Assembly (NCBI GenBank): GCA_007674295.1
Contig: CM017459.1
Location: 62,001 to 126,000 of the forward strand
Source of the DNA: Antonospora locustae
Taxonomy: Eukaryota; Microsporidia
Length of the DNA: 64,000 nucleotides
Reading direction: 5' to 3'
Position numbers and translations under genes: made by a program. Positions 29,448-38,550 of the stretch are shown here, in pieces (positions within the stretch are counted from its first letter, which is position 1; each line of letters starts with the position of its first letter). Under the pieces are notes generated by a model. It had not been told where the DNA came from. It did not search any database and was given only the letters and a program-made list of their open reading frames with translations.

Positions 29448-30110
29448 TCAAGCGCCACACTTCAGCTTGAAGTACTCGTCTATCTCTGCAGCCTCTGCCC
29501 TATTGTCGCATATATTTATCACAAAAAACTCACCCATGTCCTGGCCAGCTATCATATACTCTTTATCGTTTATTGTTAAAGTCTTCTGCTGAAGATCAAT
29601 CGATGTGGAAATCGTTTCCTCGTTCTCTTCAAAACTAAATGCCTTGAAACTGGATTCGCTAAAATCTATTGGGATCTTTACAAGCACCTTTGCTCCCTTG
29701 GGATGTACAATTTCGCTATCTGCATCTGGGTCTTCGTCCTGGAACAGAGCATCATCGTATTCCTGGCGTGCCTCTTTCAGCCTTAGATTCTTCAGCAACT
29801 CGCTTCTGTGCTCCTGCTTTCGAAAGAAGTCTGCAGAGATGTACTCGCTCTTTCTCAAAAAAGACTCTGAGCTGTGATGCTCCAAGTAAAGGTGCTCTAG
29901 GTTCTCGTATACAAGCTCTACAATGTCGATGTTAAGTATGTCGAAGATATCTGTGTAAATTCTCTTTGGGACAATTCCTTCAAGCGAATTGTCGTAGTCT
30001 TTGAACTCCTCGTTAAGAGACAGATTTACTCTTTGCAATCCCGGCAAAGGTGGTGGTATCTCGTTAAAGTATTTCAACATGTCTTTGAGTCTTTTCTTCT
30101 TTTCTTCCAT
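29448..30110 (-). CDS. Hypothetical protein, 220 aa
   Basis: Not recognised. A charged, acidic protein: a basic N-terminal helix, a proline patch (IPPPLPG near 18-24), a helical middle with an acidic run (QDEDPDADSE), then a small beta-rich C-terminal domain. The proline patch and two-part layout would fit a subunit of a transcription or RNA complex, but nothing specific supports that. The ATG follows TCTCCCCATAAA. Confidence 0.65.
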   Translation of the reverse strand: MEEKKKRLKDMLKYFNEIPPPLPGLQRVNLSLNEEFKDYDNSLEGIVPKRIYTDIFDILNIDIVELVYENLEHLYLEHHSSESFLRKSEYISADFFRKQEHRSELLKNLRLKEARQEYDDALFQDEDPDADSEIVHPKGAKVLVKIPIDFSESSFKAFSFEENEETISTSIDLQQKTLTINDKEYMIAGQDMGEFFVINICDNRAEAAEIDEYFKLKCGA

Positions 30111-30400
30111 TTTATGGGGAGAGTCTATGCGATGCTAAAAAGCACGCATCATAAAAGATGAATATACTGTGAGTAGTCTATTCATACAAGCAGCGCTCTT
30201 AGTAGTAGCACAAAACTATGAGCCTTCAAAGAAGCAAGTCAGAGACATTCTACTGTAGTCGTTTGCAAAAAGCGATTGAAAAAGAGACAAATGTTAGACA
30301 AAAAGGGCTGGCTAGAGAGTAGTCTGAATTATGTTACGGAAGACCGCCTTTCGAATTCGACTATCTTTAGTGCACAATCCAGCCATATTCCAAACTTAAA
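30111..30400. other. Gene-free spacer
   Basis: First part of a 1.1 kb region without a supported gene. A 63-codon frame (30276-30467) has no start signal and looks like chance. Confidence 0.4.
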
Positions 30401-30550
30401 GGTGATCATCCCACCTTGGTCACACCCCAAGCTTTCGTTGCTGTTGGACTGGAATTACCTTAAGTAATTGGCAACTAACCTGCGTGTGTGCTCTCAGACC
30501 TTCCAAGGAGCAGGCTCCTTTCGAAAGCTTCTGGCCAGCAAGGGGGTTTT
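30401..30550 (+). ncRNA. Candidate structured RNA, perhaps SRP RNA
   Basis: The segment shows nested pairing. AAGCTTTCG (30429-30437) pairs with CGAAAGCTT (30522-30530). Inside lie hairpins TTGC/GCAA with AATTAC-CTTAA-GTAATT (30438-30474) and AAGGA/TCCTT (30505-30520). Alternatively CAGACCTTCCAAGGAGCAGG (30495-30514) resembles the symmetric loop and apical stem of SRP RNA helix 8, where C-A-G faces A-G-C-A-G. A stem GTGATC/GGTCAC lies at 30402-30423. The two readings conflict, and Alu-domain elements were not identified. This makes an RNA gene plausible but not named. Confidence 0.25.
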
Positions 30551-31199
30551 ATTTCTCTCTTAAAAACAAGTCAAGATGAAAGGGACAGTACTCCATGCGA
30601 CAGGCGTCCAAGTAAGAGAGCAGATCTGCAGAAAAACATTCAGATATGTTTTGTTTAGGAGACACAGCGCCTGATGCATTCATACCACCGCTACTACAGA
30701 AGTAAAGACGAAACGAAAATCTGCAAATGTATTGGCTAAAGGTCTCGAACAGTACTTGTGTTGTTGTGCTGGTTGGTCATTTAGAAATGGCCATTGTTTG
30801 TATAAGACATGCAGCATCAAAATAATGAAGAGCAAAATACTTATCGAAATCAGCGTGAGGGGTAGCGGATTTGGAATAAGAGAAGTATACAGGACTAGAT
30901 TAGAAAAAAAGCAGGTACAACGCAGTAAAAAAACATATGAGCAAGGCAAATACACAGCATATGCAGAAGTAAAAAACCTAGCAAAGCACGAGGGAAACGT
31001 CCGATACAAGACAATTAATATGAGCAAGAAACTAAAGTGCAAATGTCACTTCTACTCATACATCTTTTATAAAAAATAGAGGTGTCTGCTGTTCTGTCTT
31101 AAGAAGAAGTTGAGACTTTCTGAAGACACGGAATATGAATTACAATGAGAGTGTTTCCACTGCTTTGCTCTATAAGTTCTATATGTAAATGCATACAGC
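30551..31199. other. Gene-free spacer with one weak ORF
   Basis: Contains an 84-codon ATG frame (30825-31079, plus) rich in lysine and lacking the CCC signal. I give it little weight. Otherwise I see only short A-rich tracts and no clear RNA gene. Confidence 0.4.
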
Positions 31200-33941
31200 C
31201 TAGCGCGAGATGCGTTTCATCATCCAGCTTCCATACGTCAGCTTGAGCAAGGCACAAAGTCTAAAATGATCATCAGCTAGCGAGCTGCCAAGAACATTTA
31301 GATTATCTGCAATGAGGCCTGACATTTCAAAGCACGCCGGAAGTGCATTGACAACGGGATATTCACACCTGGTGGTCTCATTTTCGTGATGCTTGAGAAA
31401 AAGATGAAAATACACCGCCTCTAACATGCTAAAAAGCCTTCTGTCAATACAAATAAGCTCACCTACCTTTCGGCCTTCAGTCTCGTAGATGATTCCATAG
31501 CACTCTGCTCTGAAGTGAACTATAGCTTCGCCAGCATACCAGCTCATTCTGGTCTCGTATGTACGCCCCCTTTCTTCCAGCACACCAATAAATCCTGACG
31601 TGTCGCCGAACACAATAAGCTTGTCTGCAAGTACCTTAAATGTGGTTATTCTTCTGTTCAAAACATCGCTGCAGACAAGGACAAGCGTGTTCTGCGAGAG
31701 CGTGTACTTGAAGATAGAGTGTAGGCGTGTTTTTACATAAAGGTTATTACCAACTTCTTGCATGCCGCATATTTCTGACGGAAGTTTTATCTGTGACTTG
31801 GCCACAAGTTGCTTTTTACCGACGATGAAAACCAGGCAGCGAAATGGAAGGGCACAGACGACATTTTTTCCGCAAAATACAGCAAACGAGACTCTTTCGT
31901 TGAAATCCCTGTAATTTACAAGATCACTACCCTTGTACACGTGTACTGTAGATCCAGAATCACGATTTATAATTGTCAGCCTGCCGCTCCTAGCACAATT
32001 ATGTTCACTGTTTTGTTCTTTGTGGCATCTTGCATGCTCATGTCCTGCAGATGTGGTTGCAATGTATGTTCCAGAAGAGGGGCTATAATTAAGGAGAACC
32101 TTGCTCTCGTTTACTCTCTGCCCGTTGTCTTTGCATTCATCAAGAACGATATGAAATGCAGAGAAGGCGCTGTATGCGTGAACATACAATCTGTTTTTGC
32201 TGAATTTCATCTCAATCGCGTCATGTGGGGTGTCCAATCTTATAAAATCATATCCAATAAATAAGTACACACAACTTTCTGCATGCATAATACCACCTTT
32301 CGCGGTTACGTGTCTTTCCTCGAGACATACTCTTACAGGATGCTCCATACGACCGCAGTCATGCATCTTGTATATCGACACAGTAGCCTCCTTTGTGAGA
32401 ACATATAAAAAGGTGTTTTCCACAAAGCATCCTCTGATGTCGCTGTCCAGAATCTGCACAAAAACAAAAGCATCAAGATCGCAGTCAAATACCCACAATA
32501 CAGCACCGCTGTGCAGCACCAGAAACTTCATGAACACATCAAGACCACACACTCTAAATTCGAACTCTCTTTTCTTCACTAGCTTCAGCGTGCCAGAGCC
32601 TGGCAAGTACCAACATACCACGTTTTCTGTATATGTAACATACAGATTACCTTCCATTGCAAGCATACCTTGCCATGCACCGCCATGTAATGCCAAAAAA
32701 CTATTGTCCTTGAAGAGCAGAATTTCGCTGACATCTGCCGCAGCCTTTATGCGCTTTTCTTCCCTTAAAACATTATCAAAGGTGCTATAAACCAAGACAG
32801 TGCTTTCTCTCAGAAGCACAACACCATTTTCTCCTACAAAGATGCTCTTTGTATGGCATTTGTTTCTACTCAATACAGGCATTGCACCTTTATTCTCAAC
32901 ACATACGTGCCTCAAGTTGATTTCTAGAAAGCTATCGTGAGATCTGCACACGCTCAATGTTTGGCTGTACTTATGATCACAAAGCTTACGCCTTGCCATG
33001 ATGGCTCCTTCTGTGCATGGCCTCCTCAGCGCAAACTTCTGATATGTACTAACATCGCCCACAAGTTCAAGGCATCGTTTTCCAAGCTCTATTGCGTATA
33101 TTTTGCTTCGAAGACCAAATGTAAGCAGATGCCTCCCAAGTAAAAAAATGCCTGAGACACAGCTGACGTTTCCAAGACTTGCAAGGCGGTTACTGTCTGA
33201 CACCACTAGGATACTACCATTTTCTGCAAAAACAAAGAGGCTAGACAGCTCCTTGCTGAATAAGCACCCCTTTATTCTATCTGGGGGAAGCTCAATAGAG
33301 CAGCATATCTTTCCATTGTGCACTCTATACAGCATGCTGTCAGATAAAACGTAGCTTGAATCTATACCAAGTGCAATAAGATACGATGTGCGCTCTATCT
33401 CAACAGTAGACCTGTGCAACGCCATGTCGACACACACCTCGTGTATGGTGAGAAAAGACTTGTTGCCGTCTGTTTCGATTGCATACATCATGTTTTCAAC
33501 AAATGTAGCATCAACCACTCTGTTTTTTGTACGAATCACAAGCTCTTCGCGCCCGCGTTGAATAGGGAGATATCTGGCGCCCTGACTTTCAAGGAGAACA
33601 ACAGCTTCTCTAGAAGAATAAAGGACGTTGCGAGTAGGCAAGATATGGCGTATGTCTGTCTTTGACACTTCTTTGAACTCTAGGTTGTGCGAAAGCTTGT
33701 AGCAGACCAAGAAGTCGTATGTGGTCCACATGCAAAACATACTTTCCACCAAAGCAGCGCTTTTTATTTCATACGGCAGCTCAACCGATTCAAAGAACTT
33801 CGGAGAAGAAATTTCGTCTGCGCGCATGATATCTGCTCTTGTTTTTCTAAAGTAGACGAGTATCGGCTTCGCAAGGCCTTTGTAATATATGATGTTTATG
33901 TGAATGTTGGATTCATCAAGCACACGATGTATAAAGTGCAT
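31200..33941 (-). CDS. CPSF_A/DDB1-superfamily beta-propeller protein
   Basis: A 913-aa protein made almost wholly of short beta strands, as in the triple-propeller proteins Rse1/SF3B3, Cft1/CPSF160 and DDB1. The last 200 residues fit the CPSF_A pattern best: ADKLIVFGDTSGFIGVLEE, a strand pair with SWYAG, GELICIDRRLFSMLEAVYFHL, and a terminal region with MSGLIADNLNVLG. The usual length is 1150-1350 aa, so it is reduced. It lies next to Clp1 (3'-end processing), and U1-C is also in the window; Rse1 and Cft1 are both possible, DDB1 less so. The ATG follows TTTGTACCCAGA. Confidence 0.5.
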   Translation of the reverse strand: MHFIHRVLDESNIHINIIYYKGLAKPILVYFRKTRADIMRADEISSPKFFESVELPYEIKSAALVESMFCMWTTYDFLVCYKLSHNLEFKEVSKTDIRHILPTRNVLYSSREAVVLLESQGARYLPIQRGREELVIRTKNRVVDATFVENMMYAIETDGNKSFLTIHEVCVDMALHRSTVEIERTSYLIALGIDSSYVLSDSMLYRVHNGKICCSIELPPDRIKGCLFSKELSSLFVFAENGSILVVSDSNRLASLGNVSCVSGIFLLGRHLLTFGLRSKIYAIELGKRCLELVGDVSTYQKFALRRPCTEGAIMARRKLCDHKYSQTLSVCRSHDSFLEINLRHVCVENKGAMPVLSRNKCHTKSIFVGENGVVLLRESTVLVYSTFDNVLREEKRIKAAADVSEILLFKDNSFLALHGGAWQGMLAMEGNLYVTYTENVVCWYLPGSGTLKLVKKREFEFRVCGLDVFMKFLVLHSGAVLWVFDCDLDAFVFVQILDSDIRGCFVENTFLYVLTKEATVSIYKMHDCGRMEHPVRVCLEERHVTAKGGIMHAESCVYLFIGYDFIRLDTPHDAIEMKFSKNRLYVHAYSAFSAFHIVLDECKDNGQRVNESKVLLNYSPSSGTYIATTSAGHEHARCHKEQNSEHNCARSGRLTIINRDSGSTVHVYKGSDLVNYRDFNERVSFAVFCGKNVVCALPFRCLVFIVGKKQLVAKSQIKLPSEICGMQEVGNNLYVKTRLHSIFKYTLSQNTLVLVCSDVLNRRITTFKVLADKLIVFGDTSGFIGVLEERGRTYETRMSWYAGEAIVHFRAECYGIIYETEGRKVGELICIDRRLFSMLEAVYFHLFLKHHENETTRCEYPVVNALPACFEMSGLIADNLNVLGSSLADDHFRLCALLKLTYGSWMMKRISR

Positions 33942-34108
33942 TCTGGGTACAAATATTTCATTCTCATATTAGTGGCGCGCCAAACGTCGTATATGCATGG
34001 TCTTGTGTCTTGCTTCATCTAAGTACTGAAAGCCATTCAGAAACAAGCACAGAGTTTTGCACACCGCGTGTTTGTATAATCTGCCTAAGAAATATACCCT
34101 ACAATTGC

Positions 34109-34747
34109 ATGAGAATATTGTCAAAACAAAATCGCAAGGTAATCGAAAAAAGCGTGGCTATGCTGGGGTCTGGAGGCTGTGGAAAAACATGCATCATACA
34201 CAGAATAGCAACAAACGACTTTTCCGATGCATACGCACCCACTGTGTTTGAAAACTCAACATGGAAGACGCGAGTAATGGACAGAGACGTTATTCTTTTG
34301 CTAAGAGATACTGCTGGCCAGGAGGACTACGATAGACTGGTATCGCTTGCTGTGGCGGGTACAGACATCATCGTGTTCTGCTACTCTGTCGACGACAGAA
34401 GGTCCTTTGACGATGTGAGAAACAAATACATACATGTTGTGGCTCAGGATGACCTCCGGAGAGCAAAGATTGCACTGGTGGGAAACAAAACAGATCTTAG
34501 AGAGGTTGGCCAAGCGACTGTCACGAAAGAAGAGGGTGCGGTGCTAGGTGCCGAAATAGGTGCAACCTGGATTTTTGAGACATCTGCAAAGAACAATGAG
34601 GGCATATACGAGATGTTCGATGCTTTTGCGAAGTGGTCCTACAATGACATGGTTTCCAGAAAGAAAGACGGGTTTGCAAAGAAAGTGCTAAGGATTTTGA
34701 CATGCGAGTGCTGTAAATCAGATGTGGACGTGGAACCAGAGATTTGA
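34109..34747 (+). CDS. Rho-family small GTPase
   Basis: A 212-aa GTPase, a switch for actin and polarity. G1 reads GSGGCGKTC, the effector region is YAPTVFENS (Rho-type), G3 is DTAGQEDYDRL (the classic Rho sequence), G4 is GNKTDLRE, and G5 is ETSAK. The tail is KVLRILTCECC followed by an acidic stretch and no CAAX box. Membrane attachment, if any, would have to use the cysteine cluster (palmitoylation) or a partner. The start is the ATG after ATACCCTACAATTGC; the frame is open upstream from a TTG. An SHD (Spa2-like) polarity protein is also encoded in this window. Confidence 0.88.
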   Translation: MRILSKQNRKVIEKSVAMLGSGGCGKTCIIHRIATNDFSDAYAPTVFENSTWKTRVMDRDVILLLRDTAGQEDYDRLVSLAVAGTDIIVFCYSVDDRRSFDDVRNKYIHVVAQDDLRRAKIALVGNKTDLREVGQATVTKEEGAVLGAEIGATWIFETSAKNNEGIYEMFDAFAKWSYNDMVSRKKDGFAKKVLRILTCECCKSDVDVEPEI

Positions 34748-34784
34748 AATAAACGTATGTGTCTTACTTTCTTTTTAACATAGT

Positions 34785-34835
34785 TGCTCTGATGACTACA
34801 AATTCATATGTCATCAAAATGCTTGCCCTGAAGCA
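34785..34835 (+). ncRNA. Possible short C/D-box snoRNA
   Basis: TGCT is followed by a box C (CTGATGA, 34789-34795), and box D (CTGA, 34828-34831) is followed by AGCA, which pairs with the TGCT. This gives a kink-turn-like terminal stem. The 32 bases between boxes are short for a guide RNA, and chance occurrence is quite likely. Confidence 0.15.
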
Positions 34836-34968
34836 CCACTGTCATTTCTTGTGCTCTTTAACTAAAAGAACCTACAGCGGACATCAATGTGTAACCTTGG
34901 TACACTACATGTATGCAAAGCCCTGCCATTGTATGCTACTATAAGCTCGTATTTTTCTCCCTACAGGC

Positions 34969-36117
34969 ATGGCAATCAAGAAGGCTGGCAATACATGCAC
35001 AAATTCTAAAAACCACCCAGAAACAATGCCAGAAATCATTCTTAAACCTTTTGAGGAATACAGATTTGAAATTAGCGAGGAGCAGGAGCTGAAGATTTTT
35101 GTCATAGAGGGAAACTGCGAGATTCTTGGGCAAGAGCTTCTCAACGAAAGGTGGTATGTGTTCAAAAATATGAAGTCATTTATATACACGCTCAAGGGAT
35201 GCAAAATAAGAGTAGAGGGCAGTGCAGATCTCCAGTATGTGTCAGACGACACAAATGTCATAGAGATTATCAAGCTATTTCTTGGACTCAGCAGAGAGCA
35301 GAAGACAATTCTGGTTCTGGGAAAGTCAAGATCTACGATTGCGTTGATGCTTGTCAACTTCTTCGCCCGCATACGTCGGAAGGTTATCCTTACAGAGCTG
35401 GATCCAGCATGCGGTGCACTTGTTTTCCCCAGTGTAATAGGCTCCACAATGGTTGACAAGACTGTGGAGTTTTCAAAGGGGTTTGATATGCACAGCACTC
35501 TTGCGTACTTCTACGGGTCTACGAAAATAACGGATAGAGACCGCTATATCAGACTTGCCGAGCTTCTTGCGAAAAAAGAGCAGGAGTGCTTTCGTGTTGT
35601 TATTGGACCAAATGACCTTGAGCTCATTGATGACATGTGCAGGCTGTTTGCTGTAGAGAGGATCATTGTTGTAGGCAATGAGCGCCTTTATCATACAATT
35701 CCACTGGAGATTGAGAAGGTAAAGATACGAGCAAGCGGTGGCGTTGTAGAGGAAAGCTACTCCAAAAAGATACGTGACTACTTCTATGGAAGAAACAATG
35801 AGCTAACTCCGTTCTCCTTAAACCTGAGGGACAATCGGATATTTTCCAAGGAACATGAGATGCTTGCTCCGGAAAGTGCCCTGCCATTAGGGGCCACTAG
35901 AAAGATGCAGGCAAGTAGCGTAAAAGAAGTTGAGTTTCAGGAAAACTTTATCATGGGAATAATGGATTGCCAGGACGAAGAGCAGATACTGACAGCGCCA
36001 GTGCTTGGTTTCTTTCTTGCTCTAGAGAAGGAGACTAAACGTGTTCTTGCACCCCAGTCCAGGCTTCCAAGCGATAAGTTTCTGTTTAGGGGAGATTTGA
36101 AATACTTTGAAGGCTGA
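34969..36117 (+). CDS. CLP1: mRNA 3'-end processing factor Clp1
   Basis: A 382-aa protein of cleavage factor IA, homologous to polynucleotide 5'-kinases. It has an N-terminal beta domain (CEILGQELLNERWYVFKNMK, TLKGCKIRVEG), then the kinase-like core from about 112 with ILVLGKSRST where active enzymes have GxxxxGKST, and ELDPACG in the D-x-D-x-G-Q-G position. A C-terminal domain follows. The P-loop is altered and kinase activity is doubtful, as in yeast. Two ATGs each have CCC 7 bases upstream; the second at 35026 gives MPEIILKPF and may be the true start. It runs in line with Utp7. Confidence 0.85.
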   Translation: MAIKKAGNTCTNSKNHPETMPEIILKPFEEYRFEISEEQELKIFVIEGNCEILGQELLNERWYVFKNMKSFIYTLKGCKIRVEGSADLQYVSDDTNVIEIIKLFLGLSREQKTILVLGKSRSTIALMLVNFFARIRRKVILTELDPACGALVFPSVIGSTMVDKTVEFSKGFDMHSTLAYFYGSTKITDRDRYIRLAELLAKKEQECFRVVIGPNDLELIDDMCRLFAVERIIVVGNERLYHTIPLEIEKVKIRASGGVVEESYSKKIRDYFYGRNNELTPFSLNLRDNRIFSKEHEMLAPESALPLGATRKMQASSVKEVEFQENFIMGIMDCQDEEQILTAPVLGFFLALEKETKRVLAPQSRLPSDKFLFRGDLKYFEG

Positions 36118-36158
36118 TGAGATGTGGCGTCTCTTTCCTGTGAAAACGGTGCGCCCCC

Positions 36159-37415
36159 ATGCCGAGTGGTCTGCGAGAAAGAGTAAAAAAAGAGCTGAAG
36201 CTTGTTGATGAGGCGGAGAGAGATGAGCGAGCACTCAAGATACTTCACAACGAGGTGAGTGGGTATATTGAGGGTGCAGAGCAGACACATTTGCTGACAC
36301 AGGAGGAGATAAAAAGGCACGTCTGCATGCTCACAAAGGAGAAAGCATTTGACATTTACATGAAAAACGGGCCCTTCTTCGTGAGTTACACAAAAAATGG
36401 AAGGCACATGCTTGTGCGGAACTCAAAGGGCTTTCTTTCGTCCTTTGATGTGAAGTCTCTAAAAGTTCATTTTGAAATAGATGTGAAGGACGAGATACAA
36501 GACGCACTATATCTTCACAACGAGTGCTTTTTGGCAACTGCACAGAAGGAAAGTGTATTCATATATGACAACCAGGGTGTTGAGATACACTGCATTCGTG
36601 AGCACAGGCATGTCATAAAGATGGAGTATCTTTTTTACCACTTTCTACTGTGCACTCTGTCAACGGACAACTTTCTGAAGTACCAGGACGTGAGTACTGG
36701 AAAGATGATCTCGGAGATATACGTCAAGGAGAGAAACAAGGTAATGAGGCAGAACAGAGAAACAGCAGTGCTGTATCTAGGGTCTGACAAGGGGACAGTT
36801 ACTCTGTGGTCGCCAAACTGCAAAGAGTATCTCGCAAAGGTGCTATGTCACACCTCGCCAATCACAAACATAGAAATTGACAGGAGCGGTACATACCTCA
36901 TAAGCACCAGTATTGACAAAAGTCTGCGAATATGGGACATCAGAAACAGCTTCAAGCCAGTGGGGTCAATAGAACTAGTCTACAATGCAAAGCGAACGTG
37001 CCTGAGCGACAAAAACTGCCTGGCACTCAGCTCGAGAAAGGAGGTGTATGTGTACAAGGACGTTTTCACAGCGCCCTCTCTTTACTTGAAGCACAACACA
37101 AGCTCCATGGTAGTAGACATGATGTTCTGTCCCTACGAAGATATATTAACAACCGGGCACTCGAATGGTGTATCAAATCTGATTGTACCAGGGTCTGGGT
37201 ACCCGGTGTTTGACACTATAGAGGACAATCCATTTGAGACAAAGAAAGAGAGACAAAGCAGAGAGGTCAGATGCTTGCTTGAGAAAGTTCCCTATGAGTT
37301 TATAGGCGTGAAGGGATTTGAATTCACAGAAGCTGATGCAGAGATTCCAGAGCCACAGAAGAGCGGAGAAAATAGAAAGAGAAGAACAGCATTGGACAGA
37401 TTTTACAGAACATAG
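36159..37415 (+). CDS. UTP7: Small-subunit processome protein Utp7
   Basis: A 418-aa WD-repeat protein needed for 18S rRNA maturation in the nucleolus. Family segments: a charged N-terminal helix with LTQEEIKRHV, then GPFFVSYTKNGRHMLV, LHNECFLATAQKESVFIYDNQGVEIHC, GTVTLWSPN, and DKSLRIWDIR. The C-terminal BING4 block reads CPYEDILTTGHSNGVSNLIVPGSG...FDTIEDNPFETKKERQSREV, followed by a lysine/arginine tail. Length is lower than yeast Utp7 (554 aa), mostly at the ends. The ATG follows GCGCCCCC. The preceding Clp1 gene ends 41 bases upstream, so they may be co-regulated. Confidence 0.93.
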   Translation: MPSGLRERVKKELKLVDEAERDERALKILHNEVSGYIEGAEQTHLLTQEEIKRHVCMLTKEKAFDIYMKNGPFFVSYTKNGRHMLVRNSKGFLSSFDVKSLKVHFEIDVKDEIQDALYLHNECFLATAQKESVFIYDNQGVEIHCIREHRHVIKMEYLFYHFLLCTLSTDNFLKYQDVSTGKMISEIYVKERNKVMRQNRETAVLYLGSDKGTVTLWSPNCKEYLAKVLCHTSPITNIEIDRSGTYLISTSIDKSLRIWDIRNSFKPVGSIELVYNAKRTCLSDKNCLALSSRKEVYVYKDVFTAPSLYLKHNTSSMVVDMMFCPYEDILTTGHSNGVSNLIVPGSGYPVFDTIEDNPFETKKERQSREVRCLLEKVPYEFIGVKGFEFTEADAEIPEPQKSGENRKRRTALDRFYRT

Positions 37416-37520
37416 AGTTTTGTCTCCAGAAACACGAACTTGCGATAGACTAGCGTGTGTGTTATGCGAATTGCATCTCTTGATAAGATAAGAGCTTGTG
37501 TTTAGCGAAATTTTTTATCC

Positions 37521-38261
37521 ATGCTGGAGATAAGGGAGGCTTTGGCAAAGATAATCAGAAACGAAAAAGTGGAAGAAGCGGTTGTAATGCACGCAGATGC
37601 GTACTCCAAAAATGAGTCCGCAGACGACATGTCTGTAGATGCACTTTTGGAGCTTTCTTCTTTTTTTGTTGAGGCATACATACTTGATCAAAACAAAAGC
37701 GAGAGCAAAGAAAGAATCATGGAGCTTTCCATAAAGTATTGTGAAGAGTGTGAATACTACGGAATAGTTTCAGAGAAGTTTGCAGAAGTACGACAACGAG
37801 TCATGAGCTCTGGGTTTTCGCGAGAAGACAGAGTATTTTTTCACGGACAAAAAACAACGTTTGATACTGCATTTCACAGATGGGACTGCAGAAAATGGGT
37901 TATGGGCCTTCTGCGCCACCTCTACATTCTGTCTGTGGAGCTTTACAACTTCCTGTGTGTTGAAAACATGCTCAGGACTCCTCCAAAGGCAGAGGTTGCG
38001 AGCACACCAGGCATCAAGTGTATGAGCATAGACACACGAGGTCTGAGAAAAAGCATGTTGATAAACAGAAATAAACCTACAATGACACTTGCAGAGTTTT
38101 CAGAAAAACTAATGCGCAATATGAATACAGAAAAACAGGCATCATCTGAATCAGATGTCCACGACGGCGAGAATAACAACGAGCTTGAGAGACTCAGAAA
38201 GAGAGACGAGTTTAGGGATGATGCACACTGCATAAGAGGAAACACTCATGGTAAGGGCTGA
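37521..38261 (+). CDS. TAP42: PP2A-associated protein Tap42/alpha4
   Basis: A 246-aa helical protein. The N-terminal two thirds form TPR-like helices (VDALLELSSFFVEAY, SIKYCEECEYYG). The last part carries TMTLAEFSEKLM and the C-terminal RDEFRDD...RGNTHGKG, comparable to the conserved (K/W)DE.KD..RG.GN ending of Tap42/IGBP1. It binds PP2A-type catalytic subunits downstream of TOR. It is shorter than yeast Tap42 (366 aa). The ATG lies after AAATTTTTTATCC; the signal has only two Cs here. Confidence 0.7.
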   Translation: MLEIREALAKIIRNEKVEEAVVMHADAYSKNESADDMSVDALLELSSFFVEAYILDQNKSESKERIMELSIKYCEECEYYGIVSEKFAEVRQRVMSSGFSREDRVFFHGQKTTFDTAFHRWDCRKWVMGLLRHLYILSVELYNFLCVENMLRTPPKAEVASTPGIKCMSIDTRGLRKSMLINRNKPTMTLAEFSEKLMRNMNTEKQASSESDVHDGENNNELERLRKRDEFRDDAHCIRGNTHGKG

Positions 38262-38550
38262 CTGCGCATATGAAGTGACTTTCAATATTTCTTACAGTAC
38301 ATAAATAAATTTGCCACACAGTGCGTCCAAAGTAGCGTCGATCTGTTACAATCATAAAATATAGCCGAAGGTCATGTCCTGCGCTTGCATTATAACATTC
38401 TGCAAATCTGTCTTCGTGTTGGCGAGCCCTACTGCGGAACCTGTGCTGCTTGGTTGCCCAGCGAATGTCCAATTTTCGCAATAAGCCGCACCGCCGATAA
38501 TAGCACTTGGCTTGTGACACTAATATTATAAGAGGCACAGAAAGCAGGGG

